A program made the translations under genes and the position numbers. From contig CALIZJ010000161.1 in the NCBI GenBank assembly GCA_938028845.1, positions 1 through 38,095 on the forward strand: 38,095 nucleotides of DNA. Reading direction: 5' to 3'. Below are positions 15,754-24,014 of this stretch, in pieces (positions within the stretch are counted from its first letter, which is position 1; every line of letters starts with the position of its first letter). Source of the stretch: an uncultured Blautia sp. (GTDB lineage: Bacteria > Bacillota > Clostridia > Lachnospirales > Lachnospiraceae). A model generated the notes under the pieces. That model was given only the letters and a program-made list of their open reading frames with translations, had not been told where the DNA came from and ran no database searches.

Positions 15754-16671
15754 CTACCTTAGCAGATATTTCTGGACAGACGCCACTGCATTGGCCCCAT
15801 CTGAGACCGCTGTAACCACCTGCCTGAGCGCCTTTGTACGAATGTCTCCAGCCGCAAAAATCCCCGGCGTACTGGTGATCCCTTCCTCTCCTGCCAGAAT
15901 ATAGCCGCTTTCGTCCATTTCCACGATTCCTTTAAGGAGCTGAGAATTGGGTACGATTCCCACTGCAATAAACACTCCGTCCGTATCTATGGTCCTGGTC
16001 TCTTTTGTCTTTACGTTTTCCACTGTAATGCCAGTTACCTTGTCCTCACCGCAGATTTCAAGGGGAACGCTGTCCCACACCATCTCCACGTTTTCACAGG
16101 CAAAAAGCCTGTCCTGAAGGATCTTCTCTCCCCGCAGCGTATCCCTGCGGTGGACCACATAGACTTTCTTACACATACGCGCAAGAAAAACCGCATCTTC
16201 ACAAGCTGCGTTTCCTCCGCCAACTACCACGGTCGTCAGATCCTTAAAAAAGGCTCCGTCACAGGTGGCACAGTAGGAAACGCCCATTCCCCCAAGTTCT
16301 TCTTCTCCAGGGATTCCAAGCTTTCTGTGGCTTGCTCCCAAGGCTATCAGAAGGGTCTTTGCCCTGTATTCATTTTTTTTCGTTCTGACAATCTTAATTT
16401 CTTTCTCCGTTTCTACAGAAAGCACATTTTCCCTTACAGGAGAAATGCCAAGCTTCTGAGCGTGGGCTGCCATCGCTTCTCCCAGATCCATGCCGCTGAT
16501 TCCCGGCATCCCCGGATAATTGTCCACCTCGTAGGTATCTGTGATCTGTCCCCCCTGGACAAATTTCTTTTCCATCCATAAAACATTCAGCTTTGCCCTG
16601 GCTGCATAGATGGCCGCTCCGATCCCTGCCGGGCCGGCTCCCAGAATGATCAAATCGTATATCTCTGCCAT
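15754..16671 (-). CDS. trxB: Thioredoxin-disulfide reductase
   Basis: This 305-residue flavoenzyme reduces thioredoxin with NADPH. The FAD-binding GAGPAG is at residues 11-16, the redox-active CATC at 134-137, and the NADPH-binding GGGNAA plus HRRD lie in the second domain. The C-terminal FAD motif reads IFAAGDI. The frame is open 27 codons further upstream, but the ATG at 16671 has GAGGAG at good spacing and matches the usual N-terminus (MAEIYDLIILGAGPAG). A separate promoter lies at 16724-16752. No thioredoxin gene is adjacent. Confidence 0.95.
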   Translation of the reverse strand: MAEIYDLIILGAGPAGIGAAIYAARAKLNVLWMEKKFVQGGQITDTYEVDNYPGMPGISGMDLGEAMAAHAQKLGISPVRENVLSVETEKEIKIVRTKKNEYRAKTLLIALGASHRKLGIPGEEELGGMGVSYCATCDGAFFKDLTTVVVGGGNAACEDAVFLARMCKKVYVVHRRDTLRGEKILQDRLFACENVEMVWDSVPLEICGEDKVTGITVENVKTKETRTIDTDGVFIAVGIVPNSQLLKGIVEMDESGYILAGEEGITSTPGIFAAGDIRTKALRQVVTAVSDGANAVASVQKYLLR

Positions 16672-16723
16672 ATCTGTTCTCCTCACTGTTTTCTTTATAT
16701 TCCATAAATTATTTTCTCCAAAC

Positions 16724-16752
16724 ATCATAGCATACAATCCTTTTGTTTCCAA
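16724..16752 (-). promoter_or_regulatory. Promoter of trxB
   Basis: On the minus strand TTGGAA (16752-16747) and TATGAT (16729-16724) are 17 bases apart. The divergent DUF885 gene begins only 40 bases away, so its promoter must overlap this region; no clear boxes for it were found. Confidence 0.65.
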
Positions 16753-16791
16753 TAAGATAGTAAAAACAGACCAGACAAAAAGAGGAGCTTT

Positions 16792-18717
16792 ATGGTCTCT
16801 AAAATATTCTCTAAAATCCCACGGTTGAAAAAGTCCCTATGGCTCGCCCTTATCCTGGGTTTTACGCTCATCCTTGGCATCAGTATCGGTTATCTCACCA
16901 ACCATGTATTCTCAGAAAATGCAAAATTTGAAGCCTATGCAGAAAAAATATTTGAAAAAGAAGTTTCCGGCAATACCCTTACTCTCCATTATTCACTTGC
17001 TCACCCGGAAAAAGCAGGAATCCTTCGCCCTTCTCCCACCCTTGGCACAGTGAATACAGATATGGAGGAAGTCTATTCCCTCTGTAAGGAATATGAGGAA
17101 AAGCTGAAAGGCTTTTCTTATTCAAAACTGTCAAAAGAAAACCAAATCACTTTGGATACCCTGCTTCTCTACTTTCATACCCAGCGTTCCCTTGGGGACA
17201 ATTACCTCCTGGAAGAATACTTAAGCCCCAGCCTTGGTATTCAGGCGCAGCTTCCCGTTCTTCTTGCGGAATACGCTTTTTATGAGGAACAGGACGTTGC
17301 AGACTATCTGAATCTGCTCACTACCGTAAATGCCTATTTCCAAAGCATCCTGGAATTTGAAAAAGAAAAAGCCAAAGCAGGGTACTTTATGAGTGATGAA
17401 ACTCTGGACAGGATCCTTGCCCAGTGCAGCTCCTTTATCGAAGATCCCCAATCCAATTATATGCTGGATATTTTTTCCCAGAAACTCTCGGATTATGGAG
17501 GTTTCTCCCAGGAAGAGCAGGATGCCTTAAACCAAAAGCATAAAGAACTCATCCTAAATGAAGTGATTCCCGCATATGAGGCATTGATGGAGGGTCTTGA
17601 AAGTCTGCGGGGAACAGGAAAGGAAAGCCAGGGTCTGGCACATTTTAACGGCGGCCAGCAATACTACCTCTATCTTCTCCAGAGCCAGGTAGGGTCCTAT
17701 GTCTCTGTAGAAAAGATGCAGCAGCGTATTTCTCAGCAGCTAATGGATGACAGCAGAAAAATCAGCTTAATGCTCACTGAGCAGCCTTCCCTTCTCTCCA
17801 AAGTAATGGGAAGCGCAGATCTGCCCTCCATGGAACCTGCGCAGATTTTAAGCACGCTGCAGAGGAAAATGACCGAAGACTTTCCTGTACTTTCCCAGCC
17901 GGAATACGAGATCCGTTATGTCCATGAGTCCATGGAAGAATTTTTAAGCCCCGCCTTTTACCTGACTCCGCCTTTGGATACGGGAAGCCCTAATGTCATT
18001 TACATTAACCAGTACGGAAAACGTTCTAACCTGGAGCTTTTCACCACCCTGGCCCATGAAGGCTTTCCAGGCCATCTATACCAGACGGTATTCTTCCAAA
18101 ACCAAAAGCCAGAGCAGATACGTTATCTGATAGACAGCAGCGGCTATGTAGAAGGCTGGGCGACTTATATAGAGTCCTATGCCTATCAGTATGCAGCCTC
18201 CCTTCTGGACGATCCTGCCGCCATAGACGTAACAAATCTCGCCTGGCTGAACAGAAGCGTAAACCTTTGCATCTATTCCCTTCTGGATATCGGCATCCAT
18301 TACCATGGCTGGAATGAAACAAGGGCCGCTTCTTTTCTGAGTGCCTTTGGAATACAGGACAGTGCGGTGGTTGACGAAATTTTCCAGTATATCGTGGAAA
18401 CACCGGCAAACTATCTGAAATACTATTGGGGATATTTAAACTTCCTGGATCTGAAATCCGCCTGCCAGATCAGGCAGGGAGACGCATTTGACCTGAAAGA
18501 GTTTCATAAAGACGTTCTTGAGATAGGACCTGTTTCTTTCCCGGTCCTGGAAAAATACATAAAAAAAGATACTGATGAAAATGGAAAACAGGAGGCGCTG
18601 GAACAAACAGCCCTCCTGTCTCCGGGCTTTCGTCCTTCCTTAGCTGGAATAGCTTTTGAAAAATTTCTGCAGATTAATAAGTGCTTTCGTCAGCGTCTCT
18701 GTCTCACTGGCACTTAA
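16792..18717 (+). CDS. DUF885-family membrane-anchored metallopeptidase-like protein
   Basis: This 641-residue protein belongs to the DUF885 family, related to zinc peptidases of the M32 type. An N-terminal helix (about residues 16-36) is an uncleaved membrane anchor, so the bulk lies outside the cell. The zinc motif HEGFPGH is at residues 422-428, followed downstream by VEGWATYIESYAYQY, which should provide the further metal ligand and is typical for the family. AGAGGAGC precedes the ATG. The substrate is unknown. The last 40 or so residues (after FPVLEKYIKKDTDE) look like a tail outside the family core, and their coding DNA overlaps the end of the convergent MarR gene by 78 bases. Confidence 0.88.
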   Translation: MVSKIFSKIPRLKKSLWLALILGFTLILGISIGYLTNHVFSENAKFEAYAEKIFEKEVSGNTLTLHYSLAHPEKAGILRPSPTLGTVNTDMEEVYSLCKEYEEKLKGFSYSKLSKENQITLDTLLLYFHTQRSLGDNYLLEEYLSPSLGIQAQLPVLLAEYAFYEEQDVADYLNLLTTVNAYFQSILEFEKEKAKAGYFMSDETLDRILAQCSSFIEDPQSNYMLDIFSQKLSDYGGFSQEEQDALNQKHKELILNEVIPAYEALMEGLESLRGTGKESQGLAHFNGGQQYYLYLLQSQVGSYVSVEKMQQRISQQLMDDSRKISLMLTEQPSLLSKVMGSADLPSMEPAQILSTLQRKMTEDFPVLSQPEYEIRYVHESMEEFLSPAFYLTPPLDTGSPNVIYINQYGKRSNLELFTTLAHEGFPGHLYQTVFFQNQKPEQIRYLIDSSGYVEGWATYIESYAYQYAASLLDDPAAIDVTNLAWLNRSVNLCIYSLLDIGIHYHGWNETRAASFLSAFGIQDSAVVDEIFQYIVETPANYLKYYWGYLNFLDLKSACQIRQGDAFDLKEFHKDVLEIGPVSFPVLEKYIKKDTDENGKQEALEQTALLSPGFRPSLAGIAFEKFLQINKCFRQRLCLTGT

Positions 18718-19080
18718 GTCTTTTAAAACAGCCATCACCATTTTATCATGGAATGCCCGATGGTGCTTATAAGCCCGGATTCCCTTCTCTGAAAGGGCCA
18801 GAAGCACTACCCTGCGGTCTTCCTGGCTTCGGATGCGTTCTACATACCCTTTTTTTACAAGGTTATTAATAGCGATTGTCAGCGTTCCAACAGTCACAGA
18901 CAACGTCCGCGCAACCGCAGACATATTTCTCGGTTCCCGGATTCCGATCGCATCCAGAATATGCATATCATTCACTGATATATTCTTAAACTCAGATGAG
19001 GTCAATGCTTTTTCTTCGATATCCATAATTTCATTAAACAGCCTTACTAACACATCGTTGATCGTTTCATAATGATTCAT
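18640..19080 (-). CDS. fabT: MarR-family regulator, FabT-like
   Basis: This 146-residue winged-helix protein resembles FabT, the repressor of fatty acid synthesis genes in Firmicutes. Typical elements are NDVLVRLFNEIMDIEE at the start, MSAVARTLSVTVGTLTIAINNLVKKGYVER as recognition region (about residues 53-82), and a wing SQEDRRVVLLALSEKG. Its own promoter contains an AT-rich palindrome with CTTTGAT-like arms at 19120-19146, which fits FabT-type autoregulation. No fab gene is next to it, which is unusual because fabT normally precedes fabH. Its 3' end overlaps the DUF885 gene. Specific assignment is inference; MarR membership is firm. Confidence 0.78.
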   Translation of the reverse strand: MNHYETINDVLVRLFNEIMDIEEKALTSSEFKNISVNDMHILDAIGIREPRNMSAVARTLSVTVGTLTIAINNLVKKGYVERIRSQEDRRVVLLALSEKGIRAYKHHRAFHDKMVMAVLKDLSASETETLTKALINLQKFFKSYSS

Positions 19081-19109
19081 CCGAGTCTCTCCTTTTCCTT
19101 CTTTTTCTT

Positions 19110-19138
19110 ATTATACACCAAAATACTTTGATACACAA
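19110..19138 (-). promoter_or_regulatory. Promoter of the FabT-like gene
   Basis: On the minus strand TTGTGT (19138-19133) and TATAAT (19115-19110) are 17 bases apart. The spacer and -35 box are inside the palindromic operator. Confidence 0.7.
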
Positions 19139-19146
19139 AGTATTTT
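19120..19146. promoter_or_regulatory. FabT-type operator palindrome
   Basis: Eleven-base arms AAAATACTTTG and CAAAGTATTTT are perfect inverted repeats around a five-base centre. They cover the -35 box and spacer of the MarR gene promoter. FabT sites of other Firmicutes have similar TACTTTGAT / ATCAAAGTA halves. Confidence 0.72.
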
Positions 19147-19182
19147 TTAAAAGAAAATCTTTCTATTAAGATCAGAATTTGG

Positions 19183-19319
19183 TATAATAATTCATAACTA
19201 TAGAAATATGGAAACACTTGATCCCATGGATCTCTGCTCCGTATATGTGCAAAGCTCCCGGGGAAAAATAAAATCGCACATACCGAAAGACAAGCACCAG
19301 AAATACGAAGGACACAAAT
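19183..19319 (+). promoter_or_regulatory. Promoter -10 box and structured leader of the capA-like gene
   Basis: A perfect TATAAT is at 19183-19188; the -35 box is weak (TTTCTA, 17 bases upstream). The leader of about 125 bases holds a short hairpin GATCC-CAT-GGATC and a longer pairing TATGTGC with GCACATA enclosing about 25 bases. GAAGGA is the ribosome binding site. No known riboswitch class could be assigned. Confidence 0.5.
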
Positions 19320-20705
19320 ATGAAAAAAAATAATATCCCCTTAAATTACAGAGAAAAAAATAATTCACGGATCAGCTTCATCTGTTCTATCGCAGTTCTG
19401 CTGATTCTGTTTCTTATTTTTTACCAGTTGGACAATGTGCTGATCCGCCGTCCTGCACAGGAAGCAGAGCGGGTGGCACAGCAGGAAGAAGAGGAAGCGC
19501 AGATTGCCTCAGAGACGCCCCAGGTTTCCACTGCCAGCGTAATCGCCGTAGGCGACAATTATTACCAGGATCAGCTTTTACAGTCCGGACAGTCAGAATC
19601 CGGTACCTGGAACTATGACAGCGTATATACGAATGTACAAAGTGAAATACAGGCGGCGGATGTGGCTATGATCAGCCAGGACTCTGTGTTTACCAGCGAC
19701 CATGACTCTGTGAGCACTTACCCCTTTGCAGTTCCCACAGAAGTTGGCGATGCCATTGTAAATGCCGGTTTTGACGTAGTTGCTTCTGCTTCCGATACCA
19801 TAAACGATTTCGGGGCAGATATGATCACCCAGACACTGGATTACTGGAACACCAGCCATCCGGACATTTCCGTCTTAGGTATCCATGGCTCCCAGGAAGA
19901 CGCAGACACTGTGAATGTCATTGAAGTCAATGGTATCCGGATCGCTCTTTTAAATTATACTTTTGGATTGGATAACGCCGCTGCAGGCGGACAGGAATAT
20001 ATGATCGATGTTTTTGACAGGGACAGCGTTTCCTCTGCCATCCAGAAAGCCCAGGAAGAAAGCGACTGCATCATTCTTTTCGCCCATTGGGGAAATGAGA
20101 ATGAGACCACGCCTTCTGAATACCAGAAGCAATGGGCGACTTTCCTCATGGAACAGGGTGTGGACGTAGTGATCGGTTCTCATCCACACGTTTTACAGCC
20201 TTATGGACGTATGTCCGATGACAGCGGAAACGAAATGGTGATCTTTTATTCCCTGGGAAATTTTGTAACTGGTCAGGAGACTTTCGACACACTTTTGGAG
20301 GGTATGGCACAGTTCACCATTCAAAAAACTGTGCAGAACGGAGAAACCAGCATACAGATACTCTCTCCTTCCATTACGCCGCTTGTTATGCATTATAATT
20401 ATGATTCCGCCGAATATGGTCCTTATCTTCTTTCCCAGTATAACGATGAGATCGGCACCTATCACAGCGGAAGAAATTCCTTCCCGGAAATCTTTTCTGT
20501 AGAAAATTTACAGACAAGATTTGACGAGATCATGTCCACAAATGTGACCCCTTCTACTGGAACGGATCTTCTAAGCGCCACCTTCGACTCCGATGGAAAC
20601 ATGATCGGCGGTACAGACACCGGAACAGATACCTCCTCTGACACAGGAGAGGCCGTTTCTTCGGAAGATGGTTCTGTGCCCGAAGATAGTTCTTCAGAAG
20701 GATAA
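19320..20705 (+). CDS. CapA/PgsA-type metallophosphoesterase-fold surface protein
   Basis: This 461-residue protein has one N-terminal membrane helix (residues about 18-36) and an extracellular domain of the CapA family, related to poly-gamma-glutamate synthesis protein PgsA. Retained motifs include GD at 78-79, HWGNE from 256, SHPHVLQ from 287 and YSLGNF from 310. The usual NLE and NNH motifs read SQD (119-121) and SDT (158-160), so part of the metal site is changed. The C-terminal 50 residues are a low-complexity Ser/Thr/Asp/Gly tail. No capB/capC-like ligase genes lie nearby, so a role in polyglutamate synthesis is doubtful. Confidence 0.82.
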   Translation: MKKNNIPLNYREKNNSRISFICSIAVLLILFLIFYQLDNVLIRRPAQEAERVAQQEEEEAQIASETPQVSTASVIAVGDNYYQDQLLQSGQSESGTWNYDSVYTNVQSEIQAADVAMISQDSVFTSDHDSVSTYPFAVPTEVGDAIVNAGFDVVASASDTINDFGADMITQTLDYWNTSHPDISVLGIHGSQEDADTVNVIEVNGIRIALLNYTFGLDNAAAGGQEYMIDVFDRDSVSSAIQKAQEESDCIILFAHWGNENETTPSEYQKQWATFLMEQGVDVVIGSHPHVLQPYGRMSDDSGNEMVIFYSLGNFVTGQETFDTLLEGMAQFTIQKTVQNGETSIQILSPSITPLVMHYNYDSAEYGPYLLSQYNDEIGTYHSGRNSFPEIFSVENLQTRFDEIMSTNVTPSTGTDLLSATFDSDGNMIGGTDTGTDTSSDTGEAVSSEDGSVPEDSSSEG

Positions 20706-20719
20706 AAACAGATATAGAT

Positions 20720-20765
20720 ATAAAGAAAAGCCTTTCTGCATGATGCAGAAGGCTTTTCTTTATAT
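20720..20765. terminator. Bidirectional terminator between capA-like gene and tatD
   Basis: A long stem of about 18 base pairs with one bulged base (AAAGAAAAGCCTT... and its complement) ends in T-rich sequence on both strands. It serves the plus-strand capA-like gene and the minus-strand metG-tatD operon. Confidence 0.9.
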
Positions 20766-20774
20766 AACTTCGCT

Positions 20775-21557
20775 TTATACGTCAGAAATATTTAAAAGTC
20801 TGACCGCATTTTTCCATGTGGTTTCTTCCACCTCTTCTGGTGATATTCCTTTTATCTGGGCAATGGCCTGAACCACATAAGGAAGGTTTAAAGAGCTGTT
20901 TCGCTTTCCACGGTTTGGAACAGGCGCCAGATAAGGCGCGTCCGTCTCCAGGACGATCTGGGTAAGCGGCGCATACTCTACAACCTCTTTTAACTTCTTA
21001 CCGTTGGAAAAGGTGACTACACCGCCAATTCCAAGGCACAGGCCCATATCCAGGTATTCTCTGGCAATCTCTTTACTGTAGGAAAAACAGTGGATAATCC
21101 CTCCGTACATACCGCCTTTTACACAATCTCTTACAATATCCAGGGTATCCTTTGCAGCTTCCCGGCTGTGAACCATAAAAGGCAGCTTTTCTTCTCTGGC
21201 GATCTCCATCTGCGCCCGAAACATCTGCTGCTGGATCTTATGCTCTGCTTCCTCTTTATGCCAGTAATAATCCAGGCCAATCTCCCCTATGGCTACCGCT
21301 TTTTCATGGCGGGAAAGACGGCGGATCTCCTCCAGAACGGAATCGTCTATTTTCTCTGCATCGTCAGGATGTACGCCGATGGCGCCGTAGACAAACGGAT
21401 ATTTCTCCATAAGGGCTGCGGTATCCTTCAAGCCCTCTGCAGATGCACATACATTTACAATCCGTCCAATACCCTTTGCCTCCATGGAGGATAAAAGTTC
21501 ATCCCTGTCTGAGGCAAAAGCTTCATCGTCGTAATGTGCATGAGTATCGAAAATCAT
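20775..21557 (-). CDS. tatD: TatD-family metal-dependent hydrolase (DNase)
   Basis: This 260-residue TIM-barrel hydrolase of the TatD group has all metal ligands: HAH in FDTHAHYDD, the Glu in GEIGLDYYW, His in MVHSREA, His in IIHCFS and Asp in ETDAPYLAP. Members are Mg-dependent nucleases or hydrolases. A TTG two codons upstream is too close to the AAGGAG ribosome binding site, so the ATG at 21557 is preferred. It is the last gene of the metG operon. The metG-tatD pairing is classic in Firmicutes, but here molybdenum cofactor genes lie between them. Confidence 0.92.
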   Translation of the reverse strand: MIFDTHAHYDDEAFASDRDELLSSMEAKGIGRIVNVCASAEGLKDTAALMEKYPFVYGAIGVHPDDAEKIDDSVLEEIRRLSRHEKAVAIGEIGLDYYWHKEEAEHKIQQQMFRAQMEIAREEKLPFMVHSREAAKDTLDIVRDCVKGGMYGGIIHCFSYSKEIAREYLDMGLCLGIGGVVTFSNGKKLKEVVEYAPLTQIVLETDAPYLAPVPNRGKRNSSLNLPYVVQAIAQIKGISPEEVEETTWKNAVRLLNISDV

Positions 21558-21594
21558 GATCAAGTTCTCCTTTTATCGGTGTTAAGGCGCATTA

Positions 21595-22026
21595 TCACTC
21601 TGCTAATGTCAGCTCATCACCTTGGTGTATAACGCCTCCGTGAAGGACTCTGGCAAAGACTCCCTCCCGGGGCATGATGCAGTCACCCATTTTCTGGAAA
21701 ATGGCGCATCCATGGTGGCATTCTTTGCCGATCTGGGTCATTTCCAGAAGGACATCATTGCAGCGAAACTTTGTTCCTACTGGAAGCGCCGCAAAATCAA
21801 AGCCTTCTACCACAAGATTTTCGCCAAAAGCTCCGTCCTCCACCTCTGCCCCTTTCGCACGGAAGGCTTCTATTTTATCGTAGGAGAGAAGGCTGACCTG
21901 ACGGTGCCATTTTCCAGCGTGTGCATCATCTTTTATCCCCCAGTCCTGAATAAATTCTGCCTGGTGTACGTTTTTCTTTTGTGTTCCCTTTTTTTCACTG
22001 ATACAGACAGCTCTTATTTTTCCCAT
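21595..22026 (-). CDS. MOSC-domain protein
   Basis: This 143-residue protein consists of a single MOSC domain, a fold found in molybdenum cofactor sulfurases and sulfur-carrier proteins. Typical parts are GIKDDAHAGKWHRQVSLLSYDKI, GAFGENLVVEGFD and the C-terminal IGKECHHGCAIFQKMGDCIMPREGVFARVL. It follows the MogA/MoaB-type gene by 15 bases. The family role here is probably in handling sulfur or maturing the cofactor, but no single reaction is established for small stand-alone MOSC proteins. Confidence 0.9.
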   Translation of the reverse strand: MGKIRAVCISEKKGTQKKNVHQAEFIQDWGIKDDAHAGKWHRQVSLLSYDKIEAFRAKGAEVEDGAFGENLVVEGFDFAALPVGTKFRCNDVLLEMTQIGKECHHGCAIFQKMGDCIMPREGVFARVLHGGVIHQGDELTLAE

Positions 22027-22041
22027 ACAAATCCCTTCTCT

Positions 22042-22533
22042 CTATTTCCTTCCACATTCCGCGGCTTCCCCTGTAAGGATCTCTATTCCGTGTCCCAAAG
22101 CATCTACGATGTATTCCAGGCTTTCTCTTACCGCCTTAGGGCTTCCGGGAAGATTTATGATCAAAGTGCCGCCCCGGATTCCTGCAGTTGCCCTGCTTAA
22201 CATAGCCCTCTTCGTAATGGTCATACTGTAAGCCCGCATAGCTTCCGGAATTCCGGGCACTCTGCGCTGGATCACATCCTCCGTTGCCTCAGGCATAACG
22301 TCCCGTTTGGAAAATCCGGTCCCTCCGGTGGTCAGGATCAGCTCTGCCAGATTTTCATCTGCAATCTGCGCCATGCGTTTTGAGAGCATTTCCCGTTCAT
22401 CCGGCAGGATTTCCAGAGATACCACCTGATATCCGTTTTTTTCCATAATTTCTTTTACGGTTGGTCCGCTTAAGTCTTCTCTCTCTCCGCGATATCCCTT
22501 GTCGCTGGATGTAATTACTGCTACCCGCTTCAT
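22042..22533 (-). CDS. MogA/MoaB-family molybdopterin adenylyltransferase
   Basis: This 163-residue protein belongs to the MogA/MoaB group, which adenylates molybdopterin before metal insertion. The motif TTGGTGFSKRDVMPEAT and the loop INLPGSPKAVRESL are diagnostic. The frame is open for nine more codons upstream; the ATG at 22533 is chosen because AGGAGG lies seven bases before it and family proteins start with a strand like KRVAVITSSD. It begins two bases after the moaA stop codon. The companion moeA gene is not in this window. Confidence 0.9.
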   Translation of the reverse strand: MKRVAVITSSDKGYRGEREDLSGPTVKEIMEKNGYQVVSLEILPDEREMLSKRMAQIADENLAELILTTGGTGFSKRDVMPEATEDVIQRRVPGIPEAMRAYSMTITKRAMLSRATAGIRGGTLIINLPGSPKAVRESLEYIVDALGHGIEILTGEAAECGRK

Positions 22534-22535
22534 CC

Positions 22536-23516
22536 TCATCCTCCTATCTGGGACATACACAGATTTTCTGTATCGTCCTTTTTCTCTTTTTCTAAAAACT
22601 CATGTCCCACAGGTTTTTCTTTCAGCGCCGCCAATATTTCCTTCTTTAAATCCTCATCGCTTCCGCCCTCCCGGAGAATCCGGCGCAGATCCCGTCCAGC
22701 CGTATACTGAAGGCAGGTCTTTAAATACCCCTGAGAGGTCAGCCGGATGCGGTTACATTCTCTGCAGAATTTGTGGCTTATGGCACTGATAAACCCTATT
22801 TTTCCAGTAAAGCCGTCTATATTATAATAATGGCAGGGCCCATTTCCCAAGCTTTCTCCGGTATAAGGCGTCATTTTCCCGAATCTTTTCTCCAAAAGGC
22901 TGACCACTTCCTCTTCCGACATTCCCCGAAACTCCCTGCCGAATCCAATAGGCATCATTTCGATGAACCGCACGTGAATGGGCGCATCCTTCCCTATCGC
23001 CGCAATCTCACACAGATCCTGTTCTTCTAAGCCCAAAGGCACACAGTTTATCTTCACCGAGATCTTTGGAAAAGAAAGGGCCGCCTTTATCCCTTCTTTT
23101 ACCCTGGAAAGCTCATCACGTCTGGTGATTTTCTGAAAACACGCCGCGTCTAAAGTATCCAGGCTGATGTTCAGCCCATCAAGCCCCGCCCTGGCAAGCA
23201 GTTCCATCTGAGGCGCCAAAAGACTTCCATTGGTGGTCAGCGTGACCTTTTCTATACCCGGGAGCGCCTTAAGGTTTTCCACCAGAGACGGCACGCCCTG
23301 GCGGACAAGGGGTTCCCCTCCTGTGAGCTTGATCTTCTTGATCCCAAGCTGCGCCATCACTTTGCATATACGGATGATCTCTTCCCTGGACAAAATTTCA
23401 CAGCGGTCTACAAGCCGCAATCCTTCCTTTGGCATACAGTAGATACACCGCAGGTTGCATCTGTCGGTAACAGAAACCCTGAGATAATCTATATTTCTTC
23501 CACACTGATCGATCAT
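22536..23516 (-). CDS. moaA: GTP 3',8-cyclase MoaA (radical SAM)
   Basis: This 326-residue enzyme makes the first committed step of molybdenum cofactor synthesis from GTP together with MoaC. The radical SAM cysteines are C20, C24 and C27 (CNLRCIYC). The second iron-sulfur cluster site is the C-terminal CRECNRIRLTSQGYLKTC. The protein ends in Gly-Gly, the conserved tail that completes the MoaA active site. Its start overlaps the moaC stop by four bases (ATGA), and the next gene starts two bases after its stop. Confidence 0.96.
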   Translation of the reverse strand: MIDQCGRNIDYLRVSVTDRCNLRCIYCMPKEGLRLVDRCEILSREEIIRICKVMAQLGIKKIKLTGGEPLVRQGVPSLVENLKALPGIEKVTLTTNGSLLAPQMELLARAGLDGLNISLDTLDAACFQKITRRDELSRVKEGIKAALSFPKISVKINCVPLGLEEQDLCEIAAIGKDAPIHVRFIEMMPIGFGREFRGMSEEEVVSLLEKRFGKMTPYTGESLGNGPCHYYNIDGFTGKIGFISAISHKFCRECNRIRLTSQGYLKTCLQYTAGRDLRRILREGGSDEDLKKEILAALKEKPVGHEFLEKEKKDDTENLCMSQIGG

Positions 23517-23998
23517 TTTTCCTGAAAACGGAAAGCTCCGCTTTTCCCTCCTGTTTTTTCCACTAAATGTATTTCTGACATGACCATATGCTTGTCTATC
23601 GCCTTACACATGTCGTAAATAGTCAGAAGGGTAATCTGCACTCCTGTCAGCGCTTCCATTTCCACGCCGGTTTTTCCCTCAGTTTTTACTGTACAGAATA
23701 CATAAATAATATTATGCTCCTGATCCAATTCATAGTCAATGGAACATTTCTGTATGGGCAGGGGGTGGCACATGGGAATCAGGTCGGACGTTCGCTTCAC
23801 GCCCATGATGCCCGCCACTCTTGCCACTCCAAGTACGTCTCCTTTTTGCACTGTGCCAGAAGAAACCGCCTCCATAACATCTTTTCCAACGTGGATGCAG
23901 CCTTTTGCCACGGCTGTCCTTGCCGTCACTGCCTTCCCGGAAACGTCCACCATCACCGCATTTCCTTTTTCGTCAAAATGATTGAATCCCTGTCCCAT
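23513..23998 (-). CDS. moaC: Cyclic pyranopterin monophosphate synthase MoaC
   Basis: This 161-residue protein converts the MoaA product to cyclic pyranopterin monophosphate. Diagnostic segments are NHFDEKGNAVMVDVSGK at the start, DLIPMCHPLPIQKC with the active-site His, GKTGVEMEALTGV, and TIYDMCKAIDK near the end. The frame is open upstream for 31 codons inside the metG region, but AAGGAG lies seven bases before the ATG at 23998. It begins 16 bases after metG, so it depends on the metG transcript. Confidence 0.95.
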   Translation of the reverse strand: MGQGFNHFDEKGNAVMVDVSGKAVTARTAVAKGCIHVGKDVMEAVSSGTVQKGDVLGVARVAGIMGVKRTSDLIPMCHPLPIQKCSIDYELDQEHNIIYVFCTVKTEGKTGVEMEALTGVQITLLTIYDMCKAIDKHMVMSEIHLVEKTGGKSGAFRFQEK

Positions 23999-24014
23999 GG
24001 GTGTACTCCTTTTA

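Noticed and set aside
19230..19290. Cyclic di-GMP-I riboswitch before the CapA-like gene
   Set aside because: A GCAAAGC stretch recalls the conserved second half of that class, but the upstream partner helix and the GGGCAAACC-like segment are absent.
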